A stretch of DNA of 64,000 nt from Loktanella sp. GTDB taxonomy: Bacteria > Pseudomonadota > Alphaproteobacteria > Rhodobacterales > Rhodobacteraceae. Below are positions 8,938 to 16,855 of the stretch, one piece after another. The first letter of the stretch is position 1. Every line of letters starts with the position of its first letter. The notes below the pieces were generated by a model. It searched no databases and had not been told where the DNA came from. It was given only the letters and a program-made list of their open reading frames with translations. Where the stretch lies: the NCBI GenBank assembly GCA_024686085.1, contig JAIBDT010000001.1:164402-228401 (forward strand). Reading direction: 5' to 3'. The position numbers and the translations under genes were made by a program.

Positions 8938-9719
8938 TGTCGACGGTCCACCCGTCAGCAGTGATTGAAGACGGCGCTGTAATCGGTGACGGCTGCCAGA
9001 TCGGGCCATTTTGCCTTGTCGGGGCGGATGTCGTGCTTGGCGCAAATGTCGTACTGAAATCACATGTCGTGGTGACCGGTGATACGCATATCGACGATGA
9101 CACCGTGGTTTTTGCATTTTCTGTGATTGGTGAAATCCCACAAGATCTGAAATTCGGCGGCGAAAAAACTGCGCTGCGCATCGGAAAACGCAACCGCATC
9201 CGCGAACATGTCACCATGAACACTGGGACCGCGGGCGGAGGTGGCGTGACGCGGGTCGGGGATGACGGTTTGTTTATGGCTGGGTGCCACATCGCCCACG
9301 ATGCGCAAGTCGGCAACCGCGTGATTGTTGTAAACTCCACCGCGATTGCTGGTCACTGTGTGATCGAAGACGACGTGATCATCGGCGGTCTTTGCGGTAT
9401 TCATCAATGGGTGCGGATCGGGCAGGGCGCGATTATTGGTGCGTTGTCCATGGTTACCAATGACGTCGTGCCACATGGGCTCGTCATGGGGCCGCGCGGC
9501 ACCTTGGACGGATTAAACCTTGTCGGGCTAAAGCGCAAAGGCGTTGCGCGCGCGGACATCACTGCTTTGCGTGCGGCCTTCCAGTCGTTGAAAGATGGCG
9601 AGGGGACATTCCATGATCGCGCCCAGCGTTTGGCCGACGAAAGCGACAGTGTCTATGTTCAACAAATGGTGACGTTTATTTTGGGCCAAACTGACCGTAA
9701 TTTCCTGACACCCCGCTGA
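8937..9719 (+). CDS. lpxA: UDP-N-acetylglucosamine O-acyltransferase
   Basis: LpxA adds the first 3-hydroxyacyl chain in lipid A synthesis. The 260-residue product is a left-handed beta-helix of hexapeptide repeats (VHPSAVIEDGAVIGDG, then GCHIAHDAQVGN with the catalytic His) and a C-terminal helical domain with VPHGLVMGPRG. The frame is open further upstream to 8853, but the ATG at 8937 overlapping the fabZ stop gives the normal N-terminus. Confidence 0.95.
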   Translation: MSTVHPSAVIEDGAVIGDGCQIGPFCLVGADVVLGANVVLKSHVVVTGDTHIDDDTVVFAFSVIGEIPQDLKFGGEKTALRIGKRNRIREHVTMNTGTAGGGGVTRVGDDGLFMAGCHIAHDAQVGNRVIVVNSTAIAGHCVIEDDVIIGGLCGIHQWVRIGQGAIIGALSMVTNDVVPHGLVMGPRGTLDGLNLVGLKRKGVARADITALRAAFQSLKDGEGTFHDRAQRLADESDSVYVQQMVTFILGQTDRNFLTPR

Positions 9720-10498
9720 TGTTGGCGCTGATTGCAGGAACAGGCGATTTGCCGGCGACGATTGTTGCGACACGGCCTGACGCGCTGGTTTGCGCCATGG
9801 TTGGATTTACACCCAATGTGCCAGCCTCCGTGACCTTTCGGATCGAACACCTCGGCAGCTTTCTGGCGCATCTCAAAGGGCAGGGCGTGACACAAGTTTG
9901 CTTTGCGGGCGCCGTGCGCAGACCAGATATCGACCCAAGCGCCATTGATGCGGCCACGATGCCTTTGGTCCCCGTCATTAAAACGGCAATCAGCAAAGGC
10001 GACGACGGGGCGTTACGCGCGATCTTGAGGGTGTTTGAGGATCAAGGATTTGAAATTATAGCAGCCCACGACATCGTTCCACACCTGCTTCCTGTCGCGG
10101 GTGTTCCGACCAAACAGCGTCCAGATGCCACGATGATGGCAGAGGCAGTTTTGGGTGAACGCGTGCTGATAAAACTTGGTGAACGTGATCTCGGTCAAGC
10201 CTGTATCGTGCAGGATGGCAACCTTTTGGCGCAAGAAGGTCCAGACGGAACAGATGCCATGATTGCAACCGTGCAAACCAAAGGCGGTGTGCTTGTCAAA
10301 GGGCCAAAGCCGACCCAAGACCGCCGCGCTGACCTGCCCGTGATCGGAGTGCAAACAGCGCAAGCCGTGATTGACGCAGGACTGGACGGCATCGTAATCG
10401 AGGCAGGCGGCGTCATGGTAATTAACTTAACACAGGTCATTAACCTACTGGATAAAAACAATAAAACATTGTGGGTCCGCCCCGCAACCGAAAACTGA
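9719..10498 (+). CDS. lpxI: UDP-2,3-diacylglucosamine pyrophosphatase LpxI
   Basis: LpxI hydrolyses UDP-2,3-diacylglucosamine to lipid X and replaces LpxH in many alphaproteobacteria. The 259-residue protein begins MLALIAGTGDLP and contains FAGAVRRPDI and, near the C-terminus, DGIVIEAGGVMVINL, as in the LpxI (DUF1009) family. ATG at 9719 overlaps the lpxA stop and its own stop overlaps lpxB, both TGATG, so lpxA-lpxI-lpxB is a tightly coupled set. Confidence 0.92.
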   Translation: MLALIAGTGDLPATIVATRPDALVCAMVGFTPNVPASVTFRIEHLGSFLAHLKGQGVTQVCFAGAVRRPDIDPSAIDAATMPLVPVIKTAISKGDDGALRAILRVFEDQGFEIIAAHDIVPHLLPVAGVPTKQRPDATMMAEAVLGERVLIKLGERDLGQACIVQDGNLLAQEGPDGTDAMIATVQTKGGVLVKGPKPTQDRRADLPVIGVQTAQAVIDAGLDGIVIEAGGVMVINLTQVINLLDKNNKTLWVRPATEN

Positions 10499-11631
10499 TG
10501 CGCGTCTTTATCATCGCTGGCGAAGCCTCTGGCGACAAGCTGGGTGCAGCGCTTATGGCGGGCCTCAAAGGATTAACCGACGCGCAGTTCGACGGTGTTG
10601 GTGGGCCGTTGATGCAAGCCGAAGGGCTGGCAAGTCGGTTCCCAATGGACGAGCTAAGCGTTATGGGCTTGGCCGAAATCCTGCCAAAGTACCGGGCACT
10701 CAAAGCCCGCGTTCATCAGATGGCCGCAGCCGTATTGGACACAAAACCCGACGTTCTGATCACCATAGACAGTCCCGATTTCTGCCTGCGTGTTGCCAAA
10801 CTGGTGAAAGCGCAAGGCGGTATTCGTACCGTGCACTACGTTGCACCCACTGTTTGGGCTTGGCGACCAAAGCGCGCGGTCAAAATGGCGGGCCATATTG
10901 ATCAAGTGCTTGCGCTTTTCCCTTTCGAGCCGCCACTGATGCAAACCGCAGGAATGCGATGCGACTTTGTCGGGCATCCGGTCGTGACCGATCTAATCGC
11001 AACAGATAAAGAGAAGGAGGCATGGGCAGGGGCGTATCCACTCGTCTTGATGCTACCGGGCAGCAGACGTGGCGAGGTCAACCGCCTGATGGATCGTTTT
11101 GGCGTTGCCGCCGCGCGTATTGCGGATAAACACCCCAATGCGCGCTTTGTCATTCCGACCACACAGAACGTAACGACATTAGTGCAAGACCATGCGGCGC
11201 AGTGGTCCGTGCCCGTGCAGGTTTTGCCCGCCGACTCTAAGGTCGAAAAGCGAGGGCTTTTTGCCGCCGCTGATGTGGCTCTGGCGGCCTCTGGAACCGT
11301 ATCTCTTGAACTTGCGGCAAACGACACGCCAATGGTCATCGCCTACGATATGACTTGGCTTAGCCGTTTTATCATCAGTCGGATGCTGCTGACTGACACG
11401 GTCACGTTGGTGAACCTCGTATCCGAGACCCGCACAATCCCTGAATTCATAGGAAAAGCCTGTGAACCCGCACCCATCGCAACGGCGGTGCTCGACGTGC
11501 TCGAAAACCCGACAAAGCAGCGCGCAGCGATGGCGCTAACGATGGACAGGCTAGGGCGCGGTGGCGAGGCACCTGGAGTGCGCGCGGCTAAGGCTATTTT
11601 GGACGGGATCCAAAGCGGCCGTTCAAAATAA
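10498..11631 (+). CDS. lpxB: Lipid-A-disaccharide synthase
   Basis: LpxB joins lipid X and UDP-2,3-diacylglucosamine to form the disaccharide of lipid A. The 377-residue protein starts MRVFIIAGEASGDKLGAALM and has the GT19 features SPDFCLRVAK, HYVAPTVWAWRPKR and LPGSRRGEVNR. The frame opens earlier at 10471, but the ATG overlapping the lpxI stop gives the family N-terminus. Its last 38 bases overlap the end of the convergent transporter gene at 11594. Confidence 0.95.
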   Translation: MRVFIIAGEASGDKLGAALMAGLKGLTDAQFDGVGGPLMQAEGLASRFPMDELSVMGLAEILPKYRALKARVHQMAAAVLDTKPDVLITIDSPDFCLRVAKLVKAQGGIRTVHYVAPTVWAWRPKRAVKMAGHIDQVLALFPFEPPLMQTAGMRCDFVGHPVVTDLIATDKEKEAWAGAYPLVLMLPGSRRGEVNRLMDRFGVAAARIADKHPNARFVIPTTQNVTTLVQDHAAQWSVPVQVLPADSKVEKRGLFAAADVALAASGTVSLELAANDTPMVIAYDMTWLSRFIISRMLLTDTVTLVNLVSETRTIPEFIGKACEPAPIATAVLDVLENPTKQRAAMALTMDRLGRGGEAPGVRAAKAILDGIQSGRSK

Positions 11632-12499
11632 GCAATCCGACGGCCAATAGTCCAAAACCGATGTAGGCGTTCAGTGGCAAGGCTTCACCAAGCGTGACAG
11701 CCCCCAGTACAATTGCGACGGGTGCCACCGTCAGCGTGACCAGCATCAGGTTCCCTGATCCAGCGAGCGCCAATACCTTGTAGTACAACAAATAAGCAAC
11801 GGCCGTCGCCACAATCGCATAATATGCAATCGCGGCCCATGTGCTGGGGCGCAGGTCCAGACTGATCGGACCTTCAACCACCCATGCCATCGGAATAGCG
11901 ACCAGACTTGCGCCTGTGACCATGCCGGCCGCCGCGACTTGCGGACGTAACCCGCCAAGCGTTTTGCGCGCCCAGACTCCGGCCAAGGCATAGGACATGG
12001 TGCCTGCAATAACTGCAAGTTGCGCAATGCTGCGTAGATCAAAACTCGCAAGATATGACAACCCGATCGCCGTCGCGACGCCTGCAAAACCAAAGCTAAC
12101 GCCAATGGCTTTGCGCCAGCTCAACTTTTCATCCACAAAAAAAATCGCGGCAAAAATAACGCCAAAGATTGCAGTGGTTGCGTTCAAGATCGCGGTCAAA
12201 CCCGTCTCGATATGCAGTTGCGCCCATGCCATCAGCGAAAATGGAACCACGTTGTTCAGCAAGCCCATCACAAGGAACGCAAACCAGATGCGCGGATCAC
12301 GCGGAATGGGCAATCGCCAGATCAAGATATAGGCCCATAAAATGACCATCGCCCAGCCTGTGCGATGTGCAACGGCCGTCAAAGGTCCAATCTCTTCAAG
12401 TGCGACATGCACAGACAAAAACGAGCCACCCCAAATCAAGGAAAGCGCCAGCAACAATAGCCAGGCAAAAGGCGAGATGGTTTTTTGAATCTGAGTCAT
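11594..12499 (-). CDS. EamA/DMT-family transporter
   Basis: This is an inner-membrane permease of the drug/metabolite transporter superfamily, whose members usually export amino acids or other small metabolites; the substrate cannot be told from sequence. About 301 residues form ten predicted membrane helices in two EamA repeats, beginning LALSLIWGGSFLSVHVALEE. The start is uncertain: AGGAGG sits only one base before the ATG at 12499, and upstream ATGs extend the frame to 12550. The 3' end overlaps lpxB by 38 bases on the opposite strand. Confidence 0.85.
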   Translation of the reverse strand: MTQIQKTISPFAWLLLLALSLIWGGSFLSVHVALEEIGPLTAVAHRTGWAMVILWAYILIWRLPIPRDPRIWFAFLVMGLLNNVVPFSLMAWAQLHIETGLTAILNATTAIFGVIFAAIFFVDEKLSWRKAIGVSFGFAGVATAIGLSYLASFDLRSIAQLAVIAGTMSYALAGVWARKTLGGLRPQVAAAGMVTGASLVAIPMAWVVEGPISLDLRPSTWAAIAYYAIVATAVAYLLYYKVLALAGSGNLMLVTLTVAPVAIVLGAVTLGEALPLNAYIGFGLLAVGLLILNGRFGSRPK

Positions 12500-12551
12500 G
12501 CCTCCTTGTCGAGACATGCGCGGACTTAGACAACCCGAAACTTGCGCCAAA

Positions 12552-12583
12552 GAAAAAGCCCCATCAAAAGACGGGGCTTTTTC
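12552..12583 (-). terminator. Factor-independent terminator after the fadL-like gene
   Basis: An 11-bp perfect stem (GAAAAAGCCCC with GGGGCTTTTTC) around a 10-base loop lies 19 bases after the stop of the minus-strand porin gene. The T run in the right arm fits termination in that direction; the symmetric A/T arms could also work from the other side. Confidence 0.85.
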
Positions 12584-12602
12584 AAAAGTAATTTCAGATC
12601 AC

Positions 12603-13655
12603 TTAGTAGGTATATGCGATCTTCAGACCAACTGCGACGGCAGAGTTGTCTGTGAAAGACGCGCCGATTGTTTCAGTCGTAGCATCACCCGGCATGATGT
12701 AGCGTACGCCACCCGTCAGCTCTACGCCGTTGCCCATTATGTATGTGCCGCCGACCGAAACAGATGTGTAGCCATCAGTTGGGGACAAGTTGCTTGCTGC
12801 GCCGCCTTGCTTGTCTTCATAAGATACAGAAAGCGCGCCCGAGAAAGTATCAGAGAACTTGCGTCCCACACCCAACGTGTATGTGACAACATCTTCGTCC
12901 CAAGAAACCAGCTCGCCCGCCAATGTATCTGTGATGTGACCTTCGCTCCACTCAGCCCAACGGACCGAACCGAAAACCAAAGTATTTGCAGCAACGCCCG
13001 ACTGGAAGTCGAGGTTAACAGACTTGGGCATCTTTGCATTCATATCACCAACAGAACCATCAAGCTCTAGGTCAATTGCACTGCTATATGTCAAAGCCAC
13101 GCGCATCGCGATGTCTTTGCGCTCGTAGGCAACCCCGGCCACGTAACCCGTGCCAGAACCAGAGCTATAAACGGATGCGTACTGCGGAACGCCGCCAACA
13201 ACCGCTGTGTAGTGGCCTTTTGCCGTCAGGTAACGCGGACCAAAGTGAACGCTCAGGTTTTCGTTGAACTTATAGCGCCCAAGTGCGGTGATCGCAGTAG
13301 AGCTAACGTTCGCAGAAGTGCCAGTCAGCGGATAACCTGCGGTGTCATATGCAACGTCTGCACCAAATGGCTGATCTATGATGATCGCAAGCGATACTTT
13401 CTCATCAATGTCGGTTTTGAAAGCAAGACCAACGTTGCTATAGGATGGGGCAACGTTGCCAGAACCCAATTCACCAGCAAGCGGGTGCGTAAATGTGCCT
13501 GTGACCGACGGCTGAACCATGCCGTAGCTTAGTTCAACATATGTGCCTTCTTCAAAAGCAGCACCGATGCTTTGGCCAGACCGGTCGATACCACCTGCGT
13601 AAGCGGCTGTTGTGGTCAGCATAAGTGCTGCACCAACTGTCGTAAATTTTTTCAT
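12603..13655 (-). CDS. FadL/OmpP1-family outer membrane porin
   Basis: FadL-type barrels pass hydrophobic compounds such as long-chain fatty acids across the outer membrane. The 350-residue precursor has a signal peptide cut at AYA, then the family N-terminus GGIDRSGQSIGAAFEEGTYVE, many alternating beta strands and a terminal aromatic residue (KIAYTY). Predicted strands cover the whole mature part. It has its own terminator and a perfect inverted repeat about 60 bases upstream of the ATG (13713-13731). The cargo is inferred from the family only. Confidence 0.85.
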   Translation of the reverse strand: MKKFTTVGAALMLTTTAAYAGGIDRSGQSIGAAFEEGTYVELSYGMVQPSVTGTFTHPLAGELGSGNVAPSYSNVGLAFKTDIDEKVSLAIIIDQPFGADVAYDTAGYPLTGTSANVSSTAITALGRYKFNENLSVHFGPRYLTAKGHYTAVVGGVPQYASVYSSGSGTGYVAGVAYERKDIAMRVALTYSSAIDLELDGSVGDMNAKMPKSVNLDFQSGVAANTLVFGSVRWAEWSEGHITDTLAGELVSWDEDVVTYTLGVGRKFSDTFSGALSVSYEDKQGGAASNLSPTDGYTSVSVGGTYIMGNGVELTGGVRYIMPGDATTETIGASFTDNSAVAVGLKIAYTY

Positions 13656-13712
13656 GTCTCCATCCCTGTCATGAAAATTTCAGTTGACCGACGTTAAAAA
13701 CCCAGACCCCTT

Positions 13713-13731
13713 TGCGTCAATTCTTGACGCA
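13713..13731 (-). promoter_or_regulatory. Inverted repeat upstream of the fadL-like gene, possible operator
   Basis: TGCGTCAA-TTC-TTGACGCA is a perfect 8-bp inverted repeat. Read on the minus strand, its second arm contains TTGACG, a good -35 hexamer, with a weak -10 (TTAACG) 17 bases later and the ATG about 30 bases beyond. A repressor bound here would cover the -35. The cognate regulator is not known. Confidence 0.5.
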
Positions 13732-13776
13732 GCGTAACACTGTCGGGACTTTCGTAGCGTCACAAATAATACACAG

Positions 13777-14643
13777 TCAATTAGGCGCTTTTGCTTGTCC
13801 AAAGTTAAGATTTACATAATTTGCAGCAAAAATGATCGCACCACCAACCAGAACCAACGCGTCGATTGGCTCGGCATATAAAACGATTCCAACGATTGCG
13901 ATAATTGGTAGGCGTGCAAAGTCGATAGGCATCACAACTGATGCAGGCGCAATCGATAGCGCATTTGTAAGGCAAAAATGCGCGCTCAGCCCCGCAAGTC
14001 CGATAATGACAACCCAAGGCAATGACTGCAGCGAGGGCAGGGCGATGTCACCGTCAATGCCAGCGCAGATTAACCCAAAAATGGCCTGCATTGCTGTTAG
14101 GAAAAACAAAATACACGTGATGGACGCGGTCCGCGTTAATTTACGTGTCAAGATTGCCGTCATAGCAAATGCAATTGCGCAAAGGGCTGCTGCAACCAAT
14201 CCCGCATTCAGATTCTGAAAATCAGGTCGCGCGACTATAAGAATACCAATGAACCCGACCACAGCTGCCAACGCACCAATCTTGGTTATCCGTTCTCCCA
14301 AAATCAGCGGAGACAGCAAGATGACCCAAATAGGAGTGGTGAATTCTAGGGCAAAAACCTGTGCCAACGGGATAACCGTGATGGCAAAGAACCATAGGTT
14401 CTGGCCAATAAAATGGCCAACATTGCGCGCAAAATGCAAGCCGAGCCTGTCACGGGAAATCTGATGCAAATTGCCGGTTGCGAATGCGACGCTCAGAACA
14501 ATGCAAAACCCGACCACAGAGCGGTAAAGCATGATCTCGAAAACATCGAGATCAAATGCCGCCGCACGTCCGGCAATCGCCATCAGTGTAAAAGCCGTAA
14601 TCGCACCAATCATCCAAATGGCTGCGCGGATCGTAGGTGTCAT
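13777..14643 (-). CDS. EamA/DMT-family transporter
   Basis: A second drug/metabolite transporter, 288 residues with about ten membrane helices in two EamA halves. It opens MTPTIRAAIWMIGAITAFTLMA and has the EYR-like LYRSVVGF and LEFTTPIWVILLSP stretches of the RhaT/EamA group. It is only distantly similar to the transporter at 11594-12499, so the two are not a recent duplication. Export of an amino acid or related compound is a family-level guess. The Shine-Dalgarno sequence is weak. Confidence 0.85.
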   Translation of the reverse strand: MTPTIRAAIWMIGAITAFTLMAIAGRAAAFDLDVFEIMLYRSVVGFCIVLSVAFATGNLHQISRDRLGLHFARNVGHFIGQNLWFFAITVIPLAQVFALEFTTPIWVILLSPLILGERITKIGALAAVVGFIGILIVARPDFQNLNAGLVAAALCAIAFAMTAILTRKLTRTASITCILFFLTAMQAIFGLICAGIDGDIALPSLQSLPWVVIIGLAGLSAHFCLTNALSIAPASVVMPIDFARLPIIAIVGIVLYAEPIDALVLVGGAIIFAANYVNLNFGQAKAPN

Positions 14644-14707
14644 AGAAAAATCCAGCCGCGCGACAATGGCAGCAATGCGTTCATATTCTTTCGGATGAAC
14701 TTAGATT

Positions 14708-14875
14708 TCAAGCAGTGATAATGACGACAACAGAAACCAAAAGGCCAAAGAGAGCCAACAACAGCGTTGGAATGCGTTGAAAGCTGCGCTTTGGGGTATG
14801 GCAAGCCCCACAGTGCCTGCCTGAAGCGCGCATTTTGTGACCGCAACTCGTGCAGCGAAATAGTCGATATGTCAT
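14708..14875 (-). CDS. Small zinc-ribbon membrane protein (55 aa)
   Basis: The frame encodes an N-terminal zinc ribbon with two CxxC knuckles (FRCTSCGHKM and HCGACHTPK, residues about 7-25) followed by one membrane helix at the C-terminus (about residues 34-54). Tail-anchored zinc-ribbon proteins of this design are common unknowns. The ATG at 14875 is chosen because it directly precedes the first knuckle; an ATG at 14923 would add 16 uncharacteristic residues. No strong ribosome-binding site is seen. It lies 64 bases upstream of the transporter gene and may be cotranscribed with it. Confidence 0.55.
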   Translation of the reverse strand: MTYRLFRCTSCGHKMRASGRHCGACHTPKRSFQRIPTLLLALFGLLVSVVVIITA

Positions 14876-14934
14876 ATCTGATCCGATAAAATTTGATTTG
14901 GGATAAAAGTGTCGGGGTGCCACGTACTCGTCTT

Positions 14935-15004
14935 AAAAAACTGCTAGTGATGTACGATGCCTGCTAGCAAATCTCAATCTGTCCAAAAAGACAGGTGCAG
15001 GAGG
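14935..15004 (-). ncRNA. Candidate small RNA with anti-Shine-Dalgarno motif
   Basis: On the minus strand, sequence from about 15004 downward begins with AACCTCCTGCACC, forms a hairpin CTGTC-TTTTTG-GACAG, and then a second hairpin (TGCTAG paired with CTAGCA) followed by six T residues at 14940-14935, which looks like a factor-independent terminator. A second ACCTCCTG copy lies 98 bases upstream at 15094-15102. The CCTCC core is complementary to ribosome-binding sites, as in several Hfq-dependent alphaproteobacterial small RNAs. No clear promoter was found; it could instead be processed from the guaA 3' untranslated region. Confidence 0.4.
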
Positions 15005-15129
15005 TTTTTTGTGTTAACTGCCTTAAAATACGGCATCATTTAACGGTTCCGCTTAACGGCTGAACAGCTTTTGCATTATCTCAGATATAAGTCCCAGGAG
15101 GTCGGCTTGTAGCTAACCGATGTGGCAAC

Positions 15130-15148
15130 CGCCCGCTAATGGCGGGCG
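15130..15148 (-). other. GC-rich hairpin after guaA
   Basis: CGCCCGC and GCGGGCG form a 7-bp stem with a 5-base loop, 8 bases beyond the guaA stop codon. There is no T run on the minus strand, so it may protect the mRNA 3' end or act as a weak terminator. Confidence 0.45.
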
Positions 15149-15155
15149 ATCCCAA

Positions 15156-16715
15156 CTATTCCCACTCAATCGTTCCGGGGGGTTTCGATGTGATATCATA
15201 CGTCACGCGATTGATGCCTTGGACTTCGTTGATAATCCGCGTCGCTGTTTCGCCCAAAAACTCATGGGTAAACGGATAGTAATCCGCGGTCATGCCATCA
15301 ACGGACGTGACAGCGCGCAAGGCGCAAGCAAAATCATAAGTGCGGCCATCGCCCATCACACCAACAGTGCGCACTGGCAAGATCGCAACAAAGGCTTGCC
15401 AGATTTCATCATACAGCCCGTGCTTACGGATCTGGTCGATGTAAACCGCATCTGCTTTGCGTAAAATCGCCAGCTTTTCGGATGTGATCTCACCGGGGCA
15501 ACGAATTGCAAGGCCGGGACCAGGGAACGGGTGGCGGCCAATAAACGATTTGGGCAAACCCAGCTCGACGCCCAGCGCGCGCACTTCGTCTTTGAACAAC
15601 TCGCGCAGTGGCTCAACCAGCTTGAGGCCCATCTTTTCGGGCAGACCACCAACATTGTGGTGGCTCTTGATCGTGACAGACGGTCCACCCGAGAACGACA
15701 CGGATTCGATCACGTCAGGGTAAAGCGTGCCTTGGGCAAGAAATTCAGCGCCCTCGATGGTGTTGGCATGTTTCTGGAACACGTCGATGAACAAACGGCC
15801 AATGATCTTGCGCTTGGTCTCGGGGTCCGATTGGCCCTCCAATTCACCCATGAACAGCTCTTGCTCATCCGCATAGATCAGCGGGATGTTATAGTTTTCG
15901 CGGAACATCTTGAGGACTTCATCAGCCTCATTCTGGCGCAAAAGACCGTTATTCACAAAAACACAGGTTAACTGATCGCCAATGGCCTCGTGGATCAGGA
16001 CGGCTGCAACAGACGAATCGACGCCGCCAGACAGACCACAGATCACTTTCTTATCGCCCACCTGTTCGCGGATCGCAGCAATCGCCTGCTCGCGGTACGC
16101 GCCCATGGTCCAATCGCCCGAGAATCCAGCCAGCTTTACAAAATTCTCATATAGCTTTGCACCATTTGGCGTGTGGTGAACCTCTGGGTGGAACTGAACC
16201 GCATAGAAATTGCGCGACACGTCAGCGGTAATCGCAAAAGGGGCATTTGGCGATGTGCCATAAACCTCAAAGCCCGGGGCAATCGCCGACACATGGTCGC
16301 CGTGGCTCATCCAGACCTGTTCTTTTTCTTCGGCAAACCAGCCGTCTAACAGAGGAAGTTGGTTCTGCGGTGTAACAAATGCACGCCCAAATTCGGCCGT
16401 GCCATGCCCGCGGTCAACTTGACCGCCAAGCTGCTGCATCATGGTTTGCTGACCATAACAGATGCCCAAAACAGGCACACCCATTGTAAACACCGCAGGG
16501 GCCGCGCGGGGCGATCCCTCGCGGGTCACGCTATCTGGGCCACCGGACAGGATCACAGCCTTTGGCGCGAAATCGGCCAGAAAGGCGTCAGTGACGCTCT
16601 GATAAGGGTGAATTTCACAATAGACGTTCAGCTCACGCAAGCGGCGCGCAATAAGCTGCGTCACTTGGCTGCCAAAGTCGATAATAAGGAGGCGTTCGTG
16701 CGATTGTATATCCAT
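15156..16715 (-). CDS. guaA: GMP synthase (glutamine-hydrolysing)
   Basis: GuaA converts XMP to GMP with glutamine and ATP. The 519-residue protein has an N-terminal class I glutamine amidotransferase domain ([16 protein letters not shown], nucleophile Cys in LGICYGQQ, His/Glu in FHPEVHHTP), an ATP pyrophosphatase domain with the PP-loop [11 protein letters not shown], and a C-terminal dimerisation domain ending KPPGTIEWE. The frame is open to 16952, but the ATG at 16715 gives the normal N-terminus. It is transcribed away from mttB. Confidence 0.96.
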   Translation of the reverse strand: MDIQSHERLLIIDFGSQVTQLIARRLRELNVYCEIHPYQSVTDAFLADFAPKAVILSGGPDSVTREGSPRAAPAVFTMGVPVLGICYGQQTMMQQLGGQVDRGHGTAEFGRAFVTPQNQLPLLDGWFAEEKEQVWMSHGDHVSAIAPGFEVYGTSPNAPFAITADVSRNFYAVQFHPEVHHTPNGAKLYENFVKLAGFSGDWTMGAYREQAIAAIREQVGDKKVICGLSGGVDSSVAAVLIHEAIGDQLTCVFVNNGLLRQNEADEVLKMFRENYNIPLIYADEQELFMGELEGQSDPETKRKIIGRLFIDVFQKHANTIEGAEFLAQGTLYPDVIESVSFSGGPSVTIKSHHNVGGLPEKMGLKLVEPLRELFKDEVRALGVELGLPKSFIGRHPFPGPGLAIRCPGEITSEKLAILRKADAVYIDQIRKHGLYDEIWQAFVAILPVRTVGVMGDGRTYDFACALRAVTSVDGMTADYYPFTHEFLGETATRIINEVQGINRVTYDITSKPPGTIEWE

Positions 16716-16855
16716 GGCGCGTTTTAGCCCCGAGACGCCATGATGCGCAAGGGTCGGGAATGTCGCTTTTGCGCCGCGAGCGCCGTTAATTTCGCAAGGC
16801 GACCTCGCCGCAATGGTTATCACGATGCTAACCACAGCATCTTGAGGAATCGCAC

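Noticed and set aside
15011..15043. 10-codon GTG frame with a perfect AGGAGG 6 bases upstream
   Set aside because: Too short to support as a gene; the AGGAGG is better explained as the complement of the anti-Shine-Dalgarno motif of the candidate small RNA, though a leader peptide cannot be excluded.
15096..15112. AGGAGG followed by TTG TAG (start-stop)
   Set aside because: No coding content; same explanation as above.
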